Source: Scolanthus callimorphus
Taxonomy: Eukaryota > Cnidaria > Anthozoa > Actiniaria > Edwardsiidae
Length of the DNA: 64,000 nt
NCBI GenBank assembly: GCA_033964015.1
Contig: CM066916.1
Location: 32,133,404-32,197,403 of the forward strand
Reading direction: 5' to 3'
A model generated the notes under the pieces. That model was not told the origin of the DNA and searched no databases. It saw only the letters and a list, made by a program, of their open reading frames with translations. The position numbers and the translations under genes are program-made. The stretch's first letter is position 1, and each line of letters begins with the position of its first letter. Of this stretch, positions 39,701-51,200 are shown piece after piece.

Positions 39701-42700
39701 TCCCTTCAAGCAGCCACATGGCTTGGTCCCGAGGGTGGCCGCTTAATAGAGGTACCACTGTATTATTTTTTAAATAAAGGTTTCTATTTATCTACACATC
39801 AACAGTGAAAGGCATTATGGGTAGAAACAAGCTATACTATTTTTATGATGCCTCACAGCTGGTCTGTGGCTACTAAAATCTATGAAATAGAACTTTAATG
39901 TCATGTAGTTATAGCTACATGTAGTACATAACTTGCATGCTCAAATGGTGAATGATTTAAGCCTGCAATTATACTAACGTCCCTGATTGGTCAGTTTTGG
40001 AATTTGTTTGTTTCCCATAGGCTATAGGTGTTTACTTAGCATTTAATTTTCAACACTCATCTGACTAATGCACTATTAACTGTCTTGCAGAATTGATGTT
40101 ACAGAGTTACAACTTTTTGCAATGATAGCATTCATAGCTACAGGGATATTGGTACACCAATGTGGATGGTAGAGGTAAATAATGTGTTGTGATTTACTAT
40201 ATTCTATGAATAAACAGAGCTGTCAGAATGTTTGAAGTAGGCGGCTGCTCAAAAAAGTAGCCAGCTGCAAAATAAAAACTGACGGCCGACATGCAAATTT
40301 CGAAGCTTCAGAGCAACAAGTTACTTTTCTCACCAAACCAATTCTGATACAGGTATGGAGCTGGGAGGTTTTGTAAAAGGAACTACAATTTAAGGATTCC
40401 AGTTTTTATTTAATTTTCACAAACAATGAGGTTGCATTTAACAAAGTTCTGTGGTTCAAACTTTTTTGTGTCTCACATTTGGCAAATCATATGCAGCTAT
40501 CAGAACATTATTCATGTTGTGCTTTTGCATATCTTACTGCTTTGTAATGTATTGTAACATGAAAGCATATTGTTATTCTTTTCACGGCAGATTCCTGTGC
40601 TTAATATTACACTTAGAAAAGCTACCATGGTAATTTCAGTGATGGGAACACTATATGCATTACTATCAATATTTGGTCAAATATACAAAGGGGGCATGGG
40701 AAAGAATGGCTCTACAATTGCTGTAAGTACTATTCATAACAGCTCAATGTACAGTCAGCTCTTGACTGCAGACAGCTTTCTAATATACAGAGAAAAGTCA
40801 GAAACTTGCTCCGGACCCATAGCTTCAAACACAAAAGCTTCCCCCAGAGGGCGTCCACAATTGTGAGTCCAGAAAAAAATCCATACCAGTCCCCATGGAA
40901 GGATTGGAAATTGCAGAAGGGTGGAGGCTTATTTCCCATACAACCACTGTTACTGTATTTTTTACTGGAATTCCAGAGGAATGGGGATCATATCTCAAAA
41001 CCGATACCGCAGCAAAGTGCATTTGCCATGCACTAAAGATTTGCTTCCTGTAAAATGAAAACAAAAGAAATAATCATACATAACAAGGATATCTCATGCT
41101 CGCTTTGAAATTTGGAAAATGTAAGCTCCAGACACAGATGATAAGGCCAAAAATTGCAGAGCAACTAGAATTACATATGACCATATCTTTCTCTGAACTT
41201 TTGCACCTCGCAATTTAAGGCTTGCACCCGAGGTGAAAATTCTGGTTTAAAATCAAAATTATTGTCGCTGTTGTTATGTAGATTTTTTCAATTGTCTTCA
41301 TTTCACAGACCAGTGAATCTTTAGTGCATGTGAACTGTGTTTTGCCGCGGTGTCCTCAAAACCCCTTCCATGGGAGGGAATCACACGTCAATAACAGGAG
41401 TCGACTGTAAATGGAAATCCCAGACATTTTATACAGCATGTGGATAGTTGTAAGGCTTGAAGGCCCGGGGTCGGGGGAGGGACTCCCATATTTTTTGGTC
41501 AAGGATGATTGTCGTATCTTTTAGGGGTTAAAATCACAGGGCCTTGGTCTCTTTTAGGGGTGATCTTAATCTTCAATAAAATTAGGGAGATTGGTAACTT
41601 TTAGGGCCGAAATATGTGTTGTCTCATGATGGTGGTCCTTAAAGCCGTGTAAGAAAGAGAGATTACTCAATGAGAAGACAATAAAATAGACAACATTAAA
41701 GGCAGATTTTAGTCAAACACGGCAATTTCTTGATGGGTATCTTTTACCTGTTATCATGGTACCTGTCTCCTTCGCACCTACTTGGCACATACGACCTCAT
41801 CTTTTAGGGTAAGAAATTATTTGAGCCACGCCATGTTTGGTATCTTTTAGGGGTGAAACTGAAATTTCCGACGATCATCCCCGACCACAAAATATGGGAG
41901 GCCCCGCCCCCCGCTGGGATTGAAGGGTCAACATCATACATTTTCAGTAGCTGTAACCTCTGTTTTCCCAAATGTTGGCTATGCCCAGGAATTGTTGTGG
42001 CATAGAATCCTGTTTTTCTGTCCTTACATGTAAATAGAATGTTGACCATCTTTTCTTTTGTTGCAGGGCACTAGCGTCATCTCCCCATTATTTCCAATAG
42101 CAGTAGTTCTATATATGGCATACCTAACTGCCAAGTCATCTAATTCCTACTTGTTCAAAGAAATCCGTGTCTCTTTGTCTTAACATTTGGCTTCTGTGCT
42201 GCAAAAGTCACCATGAAGTTGGTGGTAAGTGGACCATTCTTGTGTTCTGCTGACTCTCTTTCATGAAATAACTCATTTCTGATCCCAAACAATCTCATTT
42301 TTGTCGTTTAGAGTCTTTGGAATAAGCAAAGAACGAGAACTACGTAGTTTTTCTTCGAGCCAAACAAACAAACGCTTTTAAATCTAATGCGATTTTCGAT
42401 TCGATTTCAGTGGTCCTAAGGAAGTGACCAATAAGGTGCGCCTACCAATCTAGTCCCTCACAGTTGTCATAGAACGCCTAGCCGTTCTCGATCTCGATGT
42501 GTGACTGTTTTCTCTGATATTTCGTCTTTTTTTCTTATTTCGCTAGGTTGCCTGCATGAGTAAAAGTGCTATGGAATTAAGGACGCCACCATGTTAGCTG
42601 GGATAATCCAGATTTTAAACATCCATTATGGTTCAGCTTTTGACGAAAAAATGCTACTCTGTGCAATGTTGGTAAGTGTATAATAACTTTTTAGTATAAT

Positions 42701-43272
42701 TACTCAAGCAATTGCGCGCACTGATTGATCGAGACGTTTACCATAGGTGAATATAACATTGAAAGCATACGGGATCGCGCGCGCACTTTATAACGAGAAA
42801 CTAAAAAAACCCCACTAAACTTGTCGAAAATCTTATAGTGGTTTTGATAAACCCGTGGAAGACACTAAACGTATTTAGTTACTAATACACTCTAATTTCT
42901 TTGTTTTCTTTTGTGCTGGCTTGACTACTACACTTTTACTATTAGACCGTTTGTTTCACTGACAAGTTCTTTTTCAGACTAAAAAGTGTCCGAAAATAAA
43001 ACCATCAAAATTGTAAGCGTCCGCAGTGCGACCTACAGAAGTGTCCGAAACGTTTAGGTCTAAAGGTCCGACATTTTTGGCGAGTAATATCAGAAATACA
43101 GCCGCCAGACGATTTCCATTATTCCTTAAACTGTTGCCTTTGTCTTTAGATTTACGTGATATTCGACATATGCTACTACAGTATTTCATTATGCCATCAA
43201 ATCTGTGGATACCTCAATATCTGGTGCTTCTCGATCGCCCCTAGAGTCAAGAGCGAAGGAAAATCCCAGTAA
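36758..43272 (+). CDS. CEPT1-like: Choline/ethanolamine phosphotransferase (CEPT1/CHPT1 family)
   Basis: Exons 36758-36982, 38970-39258, 40091-40174, 40591-40722, 42067-42224, 42547-42671 and 43150-43272; about 379 residues, near the family's ~400. It transfers the phospho-base from CDP-choline or CDP-ethanolamine to diacylglycerol, giving PC or PE in ER/Golgi membranes (family knowledge). Exon 1 has [20 protein letters not shown] and [15 protein letters not shown]. Exon 2 has the catalytic CDP-alcohol motif DG-x2-AR-x8-G-x3-D-x3-D in [16 protein letters not shown]...GELIDHGCD. Later parts: [34 protein letters not shown], and a polytopic C terminus. Four -1 indels (38970-38973, 40149-40153, 42160-42163, 42579-42582) break it; each fix matches splice phases. 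ATG codons at 36758, 36761 and 36770 could all start it. Confidence 0.9.
36983..38969 (+). other. Intron 1 of the phosphotransferase gene
   Basis: No exon is recognised. It has a MITE (37921-38183: GGCCGGCTTTTCACCTAGTG and its inverse TCACTAGTGAAAAGCCAGC) and an unexplained 128-codon open frame (37249-37635) that resembles nothing I know and lacks splice support. Confidence 0.55.
39259..42066 (+). other. Introns 2-4 of the phosphotransferase gene outside exons
   Basis: Apart from exons 40091-40174 and 40591-40722, I see nothing coding. 41460-41900 has repeated 'cttttaggg' motifs and inverted ATATTTTTTGGT/ACCACAAAATAT ends, suggesting another small element. Confidence 0.5.
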
Positions 43273-43489
43273 TACATTAAACACGAACAGTGAAATAGAA
43301 CAGTGTTGTTAGCCTACTGCTAATCATCTCACTTCTAATAAGAGTGATTTGCAACGGGTCGCACAGGGAGTTCACCTCTGCAATTTAAAAAGGTTTCCCT
43401 GCTAGCAGAGGCCTCTTTCAGCCAGCGAAATGCAAAGAAAAGAGGCCTCTGCTAGCAGGGAAAAATAAGGTAAAAAAAGTATTCACATT

Positions 43490-43670
43490 TCAAAGGGAAT
43501 TTCTGCAGAAACACACCCATAAGTAAAGCTGAATTTCTCATGGCAAAAGAATGTAAGTGTTCGGAATTCTTGTGTTTGTCCATACACAGGCAAGCCGAAC
43601 ACCATTCCTGTGACATGGGAAATTCAGCTTTTTCCATGAATGGGTTTCTGCGGAAATGTCTTTTCTGGCG
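43490..43670. mobile_element. Family-H MITE
   Basis: GGGAATTTCTGCAGAAAC at the left, GGTTTCTGCGGAAATG at the right. Related copies at 46192-46336 and 60110-60285 share CATGGGAAATTCAGCT. Confidence 0.75.
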
Positions 43671-44187
43671 AAGTCCTATTGCCATATTGTCACGGTAGAC
43701 AGGGAAGCCATTCAGTGGTAAAGGCTTAGTGGGAGTTGAGTCGTGGCGGTTGTGTAGGAGCCAATCAGGACGCACCAGAACGCAGCGCAACGAAAATATG
43801 ACCTTTTTCGCTTTGCTTGACAGGAAATGCAATTATTTAATTTAAATTTTACTTGATTTAATTTGTAGAGGTTCGAGCTTCCTATGAGAAAGGCTAACCG
43901 TCCTAAGGGAGATGAGCTCTTCTTTTCGGGATTCGATTAATCGAAAGTCATTGAATACCGATAAAGTAATTCAGGTCCGGAAAACTACTGGAAAAGTAAC
44001 ACAAAAATATCATAGTGGCCATGGAAACGATATACAATTTTTTTTGCTGTTCGATTTCCTTTTATTATTCTAATTGGTTCAGTAAGATGTCTTCATTCAA
44101 TGCTGTTGTATTATTAATCTGCTACTTGTTGTATTTGACCTTGTAGCGTGATATAGAGGCTGGGGTTTTAATTGTGTTATTTTTAAA

Positions 44188-44359
44188 AGGTCTCTGTAAA
44201 CCCGTGAGGCGTGGTCTTCGGAAAAGCGCTCCCGTGGCGCCGCAATTCGGGTTATGTACACTATATGCTAAATGTTTTATTTTTTGTAAAATCTTGCCCA
44301 TAATTGCGGCACCACGGAACGCTTTTTCGAAGACAACTCTCATGGGTTCACAGAGACAT
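44188..44359. mobile_element. MITE with TCTCTGTAAACCC ends
   Basis: TCTCTGTAAACCCGTGAGGC at the left is inverted as CTCATGGGTTCACAGAGA at the right; inner CTTCGGAAAAGCG / CGCTTTTTCGAAG pair. Confidence 0.75.
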
Positions 44360-46191
44360 TAAGTCATGGAATTTCGTAATAACTATAAGAGCTTTCAAGG
44401 GCCCAGAAAGGTTTTTTTCGGGTATTTGCATTATGATGTTTGTGTATGCTTGCATCTTTTGTTCCGAATCTTTTCTCTTGCTCAAAATATAAGTAGCCTA
44501 GTTAATAAGAAGGGTGACTCGACTAGAAGGATGATCCTAAAAGCTCCTATGCTCCGGTTGAATAGGATTTGTATAACCTTACGAGAGCAGATAGTTCTTA
44601 TTCTATGTAAATGACCTCGATGAACGAACGAGGTGGACCTACGTGGTTGCCGAGGCACCCCGAAATGTTGGCCTCGTCACCAGATTATGGCCGAGACAAT
44701 ATTAAATCGAGAACAATAAGAACATTTGGAGATAACAAATAAATGTTAATCTCAAGCCTCTTTCTTGAATGAGTTTGGCAGGGCTGTGATGCGACCATTG
44801 ATGTAGAATTTTAGCATTGTTATGTAGATATTGTTAGATTTTGTAGTAATTGTTTAGTAGAGACACGGAATCGCCCTGCCTTGCCCCTCGGCTGTAATCT
44901 CTTTTTATAACGTTGATCAGAGCAGTAGATGTCAAAGAGTCCCAGTCAGCTTCTGGCCGACACTAGCAGACGAATGCCTTGAAGAAATCTCGGTATAGCC
45001 GAGCTGATTCAACGAATCCAAGCGAGAATATTGCTATGCATTCTCTAAATCAGCCAATGGAATTATATGCTTTCTATAACTCATTATCTTGCTAGGCTGG
45101 CAAAATGGCGGCTGACATAGGCTTAAGGAAGTCAATACAAAAGCATACGACACTTCTTTGATCTTTCGTCATTATCATCACATGTATTTCCCCTTTTCTA
45201 AAGCACTTAACTTATTTTTCATGAGACAAAAAGTTTTGTTTTGTACAAATGTTTTCCTCTATATATTTTAACTGGCAATGGCCTTGCTCTAATATTATTT
45301 AATCCTCCTTCGTATGGTGTTAAAGGTATTATTTGATTAAATTAGCTTTGAAGAAATAACTTTCTATTTTCTACTAAGTATGACAAAATAGTGCTACGAT
45401 TTTACACTTTTATTTTTTAACGTGTTATGTGTACAGTAATGACAGTAGATGTATAGCATTTTGATAAATGCAATAAAGTGTTCAAGCTATTTGTTGCATC
45501 ATATATAATCAGGGCAACCAAAGACTGTGGAGGAAATAGTCCAGAATCGTAGGCAAAAGGCAAGTTTATGATTGGCTGTTTCAAAAAATAGCTGTCCCCC
45601 GATCGAGGAACTCTAAATTTTCAAAAATGGCTCTTGCACGTCCCCTTGAAGCACCCAGTGTGGAAATTTTCACATTCTTCTGTGGCCCCTGTGGAAATTC
45701 CAAGGTTGCAAATGGATACCTTGCGGAAATTCTGGCGTAGAATTCAATTCTCAAACGTTTCTCAAATTCTCAAATTTTCATGTGTTCACATCGACAGACA
45801 ACCTAATAATGTCATCATAAAATAAAATTGCATTCGTGAATTTTTCACGGGTACCCACTAGTATAAGTGTAAAGAAGTGACAATATCAATTAACCATAGT
45901 TTCTTCTGATTTTTTTCAAAGAAGCCCTTTTTCATACAATCTTTATCAATTTAGGCGATCTATAAATACAGAAGATGTATGAATAATGTGTTTGTAGAAC
46001 TAAAACGCACAGGAAGAGCTATGAGCTTGAAACCAATTAACAATGTTTCTTAACACGTCCGAATTGGAAAATACGCAAATTTAGACTTGAGTGATAATTG
46101 TCAGCTTCCATTTTGCCACGATTCTGTATTATTACCGCCATCTTGCCCTGATTACTAGATGATGTACTTGAAAGCGAGGAGTCTTCTATCA

Positions 46192-46336
46192 CAGGGAATT
46201 TCTCCAGAAACCCATCCATGGGAAAAGCTTAATTCCCCATGGTAGAAGCATGTGAAATGTTCGGACTTCCCATGCATGTACCTTGGGAAATTCAGCTGTT
46301 CCCATGGATGTTTCTGCAGAAATTCCCTGTGTAGGC
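46192..46336. mobile_element. Family-H MITE
   Basis: CACAGGGAATTTCTCCAGAA and TTTCTGCAGAAATTCCCTGTG bound 145 bp, the tidiest family-H copy here. Confidence 0.8.
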
Positions 46337-46616
46337 TATAGGACTGTAGAGTTGTTGAGATACAACACATATGAGTGTAACCCCCTCAGTTTTACAAACT
46401 CGGTAGTGAGGTAATTCGTAAGGATGAGCAGTAGCGCAATTTATATAATAATGAAATCACATTATTAATATGATACAAGGTTCGAATTATGTACACATTT
46501 ATAATCGAGAATAAAATATACTGAAACTAGCTGTTTTGCGTTATTGTGTAAGGCGCTTTTCCGGGTGAGCTCTGTTACTCTTCTCTCTTCTTCATTTAAC
46601 TATTTCTAGTTTGCTT

Positions 46617-46860
46617 TCTTAAAGAGCCCGTGCCAGCCATTCCTTGTTAAAGTTTTCGTTCAATATTGGAAGACGAATTACGTGTAGGAATCTCTAAATC
46701 AATATTAAAAACAACGTTTCAGTTTGGTTTACCATATTCAATCGAGAAGATTGCTCTGTATTATCTAAATCAGCCGATGGAAATTGATTGATGCTTTCTC
46801 GGACTTGGTATGTTGCTATGTTGTCAAATAGCGGCTGACACAGGCTGTTAAACGTCTAGC
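46617..46860. mobile_element. Family-G MITE
   Basis: TTAAAGAGCCCGTGCCAGCC at the left, GCGGCTGACACAGGCTGTTAA at the right; matches the copy at 7012-7291. Confidence 0.75.
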
Positions 46861-47905
46861 AGGATCTTAGAGGATGAACGGAGGTTTCTGGGTGGAATAT
46901 AAGCGTGGAGTATACCCTGGATACCAGAGTCTCCAATTCACTAGTTTACTGTCACGCCAATCGTCACATAATAGTGTGAAACAGCAAATGCAATGACGTT
47001 CGCACGTAGTTGCGCAATCATACACCAATTTATAAAATTGGCATGAACAAGTTCAATGGCCGAAATTGAATCCTCTGCGAAACGAAAATTTGGATCTACT
47101 TAGCGAAACTCATGAATGTTTAATACCGTACGTGAATGTGCTCGTTTTACAGTTTTGTCCGTTTTTCAACGACATGGTAAATGAAAAAATAATTTCTAAA
47201 TGAGAAATTGCCTGAAAAACTAATCATTTGTAAATGGCACATTGCTCGTATTAAACACGATGTTGGTTTCTTACATCGATGTTACACCTTCTGTGCATTG
47301 CTTCCCGAATGAAATAAATATCCAATTAGAGATTTTAAATATCAATTTAAGTACCTGCTGAATTTCTCAATGACGTCCAAAGAAAAACCAATAAAAGTTA
47401 TCGTTGCGGTTTTTGAGGTTTTGTTGTTTTCAGAACCGTTCACCTGCTTCAATTGTTTTGACGATAAAAGTTAAAAACTCATATCACAGACGATTTTATA
47501 AAGAAAAGTCGACGCTCTTTATCAAAGAGAGCCAACGTAAAAATCTTTAAACTACTGCGTATACGTCGTAAGGTTTCGTGCATGCGTATAGTCAAAATCG
47601 ACTCGCCTACAAAGAGGAAGACACTGCAACCAAGCTGCTTAATCACTCATATATCAACTCCAATACCAAAAGCGGCTAAGTGAAAAATTCATGAGCGGAT
47701 AATCCTGTTTTGAAGAGTGAAAAGTGGCTTCATTGCGCGAATATCTTATAACGAAAGCACAAGTTTCTCTCTCAGTACGTGGTTGCATTAAATGTTCACA
47801 GCCAATGCCATAGACGCGTCTTTTCACTTCCTCGTCTTTTCAGTTCAACGCAACTTAGGTCCTTGAAAAGAAGTGGTTATCAAGTGAGCACTTGGAAGTT
47901 GTATC

Positions 47906-48287
47906 ATGTTTTCAACAGGCCGGAGTTATTCGTTGAAGTACACGCCTGCGCTAGACTCTATTAGCGAGGAAACCGTATCTGTATCGAACTCAGAGATCCT
48001 CCTTCCTAATCGAAGCTCCATCTTCTTTAGCAGTAGCGCTACTTCACAGGGCACGAGAGGAGAGGATGCGCCCCGCCCTCCGCGGGCGGTAAGGTGGAGG
48101 AAGGCGATAGTGATTATCGTGATACTGTTGATTGGCCTAGGGCTTGTTGGGTTGTTAGGGTATTACCTTCACGAAGCGATGAGAGAGATTCGACAGAGAG
48201 AAGCCAGTCAGACAGGCAAAGGCCCCAGCCTTGGGGATGAGATTGGAATGAAGAGCAACATGACTACTTTGATACCATCACGCACAG
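47906..48287 (+). CDS. N-terminal exon with signal-anchor segment
   Basis: MFSTGRSYSLKYTPALDSIS begins a 65-residue Ser-rich head with acidic and proline residues (GEDAPRPPRAVRWRK), then one 22-residue hydrophobic helix and a charged stalk (HEAMREIRQREASQ). This resembles a type II signal anchor. The donor is ACAG|GTAATC (phase 1), which fits the acceptor TAATAG|AAAC at 49883 (phase 1) but not the nearby CCCAG at 49901. Confidence 0.7.
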
Positions 48288-51200
48288 GTAATCAATGTAG
48301 AAGAACTTACGTATCGTGTTATCCTGAAGAGAAATTAGCATATTGTTATGTTCCTTGTCGAGAGAAATGAAATGAAGAGTCCAAAAGGAGCGTTTCTCCA
48401 CTATAGCGAGTGGCACGTTTTCGCGCGATAAAACAGTGCCTAACGATGTACTGAAAATTGGCAGATGCAGGAGTAGTTTTGTACTGCATGCTGTCCCTAT
48501 TGTGCGATCTCCGTAATACAAGAAAGTTGTCTTTGTTCGCCTACGTGCTTTGTTTGGATGTCAGTCACGCTCAGCGCACCACGGGGGACTTTGGTGGTAC
48601 GTTACCCGTGGCGCACTAAGAGTGACGCGAAACTCAGCCCAAACAAGGCGCATTTGGTGAGTAAAACCGCGGGTTGCAAATACTCTTCCCTCGTATTAAT
48701 GGACTTTCGCCAAATAAGGGGCTGCGTGCAATCTAAAGTCATTTAGCTGTATAATACTGACCATTCCTACTATTCCCGCACTAACCACCTGCGCCTCCCG
48801 CGCGCCACGGGACTGTGCGCTTTTTTCTTTAATTTGCTCTAAGGAAAAACATAGAGGACGACTTGGGGCAAGTCTATTAACCTGCGGATTGCGCTTGACT
48901 TGATAGAGCTGGCGAACAACCCCAACCACATCCTTGTTGAGGTTCGTCAAGTATAGCTGTTTTAACTGAAAAGCGCACATTTTCGGAATTAGTTGAGATG
49001 ATTCCTGGTTCAGTGATTTTATTCCGAAAAAGAGAATGACTGATAATTACATGCGCGAGCATTATTACGTAAGTTAATTACACAATTAGAATGTCCCACA
49101 TATTTTCAACACCAACCCTGATATCGCGCGCGCAGCTTCTTCTTCAAGACTTCCTTTCAAATAGGTCATTTTTTCTATATCTGGAACATCATCATTTTCA
49201 TCAATCGTCGCGGAAAAAGCTGTCCCAAAACGTCTGCCAATTCAGCGGATCGCCATTGAATTGCTTGATTCTTAGTTTTGGTAGATGCACGTGGATTCTT
49301 TGTGACTGACCTTTCGGAGGTTGCTCTACCGGTGATGGTTGTTTGCTTTCAAGGAGTCTTGTTATCTTCAGTTTCCACAATTCGATCTTGTCCTGGACCG
49401 ACAAAGCTTCCTCGGTATCGCGGCTGATGTCCTCGGGTTCTTCCAGATGAAGTATGATATTATTATCCATCGCGGAAATTTCGAGCGCGCGCTTTGTAAG
49501 ACGCTCCAACAACGCGCGTAGTTCGTCGATGTCATCGCTTTCTTCCGATAATAACCTTTCGGCTTTCTTGATGTCTTGAGTACAATGACCACGATAGGCT
49601 CCCCTGACCGATTTTAGCCTCGAAAGCTCTTTAGACATTACGTCTAAAGGCCGGGTTTCGGCACCAGTTCGGAATTAGTTGAGATGATTCCCTGGTTCAG
49701 TGATTTTATTCCGAAAAAGAGAATGACTGATAATTACATGCGCGAGCATTATTACGTAAGTTAATTACACAATTAGAATGTCCCACATATTTTCAACACA
49801 CATCGTTATAGCTCAAATGGTCAATCATAACGATCCATCAAATACGATTCTCAATCGAGGTTAACTTTTTTTTCTTTAATAGAAACTTTTCATACTCCCA
49901 GAAGCATGCCAACTCTGAACCCGAGTACGTTGCTGATAGCAAGCCTTCCTGGTTCTCAAGCCAGCACCAGCACCTCGTCCATATGGTTTCTTGGTACAGC
50001 CTGGTCAACAATTGTAGGATCAAACAATGGCGGGGGAAAAACGAGGTCAACACAGAATTTATCAGTATCCACGTTTAAACATACGGAGAGCATATCAGAA
50101 CTTTCTGAAGCTCCTTGCACAACCGCATGTTTTACAGGCGTCGGGAAAACGTCTGATGATCATGTAATGTCTTCTAAAACTGGACAAAACCAAGAAGGAA
50201 CGATGACTGACTTGTCAAGGCTTTTGCAAACTTCTTCTTATACTAGAGGTGCGTCGGGTTATTACTTCACCAACAGTGCTAGCGTTAACAGGGTACAAGC
50301 TTTAAGTCAGAGTCAAATCTCTCAAAGTGATTCACAAAAGACATTCGCAATATATGAAGCCAGCACCACTAGAAGCCTCTCCAAGTCAGCTCATGTCAAC
50401 TCCACCTCATACAAGGGTGGGTCATCTCTCACGACAGGGGGATTTAAAGTGATCCAAACTGTATCAATGTATGAAGCCAGCACCACTAGTAGCCTCTCCA
50501 AATCAACTCAAGTGAACTCCACCTCATACAAGGATGGGTCATCATTCACGACAGGACGGTTTAAAGTGATCCAAGCTGTATCAATGCGCAAACCAACAAA
50601 GACCATCACGATATCTCCTCTTATTTACCAAGTTGATTACCATACATATTCTAGTGATGGGCATGATTTACAAAGCAGTTCTGATGTCGATGTTCTTGTA
50701 TCATCATCTCTCAAGGAAAGAAGGTCGATCACGCCGAATTCGTCGTCTTCAGTCACAAACCTGATGAGTTCCACCCGTTCTGTTACCAACGACAATGTCC
50801 TCCAAAGTAGTTTCAGCTTTGATTTTCTCTCGTTGTTGACTGCTGTAAGAGCAGAGGGAAGTGACACCCAGTCTATCTCTCTTAATCAGACGCTTTTTAC
50901 GGCAGTGAGCTCTTCATCGGATTTAGCACCGTCTTTTGAGACGGCAAGTAGCACTGTAGCCTCCAGCAAGGTCGCAAGTGGGACACGGACAGATCAAGCA
51001 TCGTCAACATCATCAAGGTTGGGTGTCTCCCTGAGATCATTTCAAGGCGTGGGAAGCTCAGCAAGTACTAGAGGATCTTTTTATACACCTGAATCCACTC
51101 GCACGACGCTGTCGTCGCAAACGACATCAAAGACGGCACAGTTAAGTGCATCGTCAACATCATCAAGGTTCAGATTCTCCGTGAGATTATTTGAAGGCGT

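Larger units (their letters stand above)
43273..47905. other. Intergenic region with MITEs, no gene recognised
   Basis: Between the phosphotransferase stop and the mucin-like start. Elements: a hairpin (43398-43461, CTGCTAGCAGAGGCCTCTTT), family-H copies (43490-43670 and 46192-46336), a MITE (44188-44359), a partial and a full family-G copy (45025-45125, 46617-46860). 44360-44970 and 46870-47905 appear unique; the latter should include the mucin gene's promoter. Confidence 0.55.

Noticed and set aside
36758..43272. The phosphotransferase as a pseudogene because of its four frameshifts
   Set aside because: All catalytic residues are intact, all introns have good splice sites, and the only disruptions are single missing bases of the same kind seen in every other gene here.
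49883..49902. CCCAG at 49897-49901 as acceptor for the mucin exon
   Set aside because: It gives phase 2, which clashes with the phase 1 donor at 48287; TAATAG at 49882 gives phase 1.
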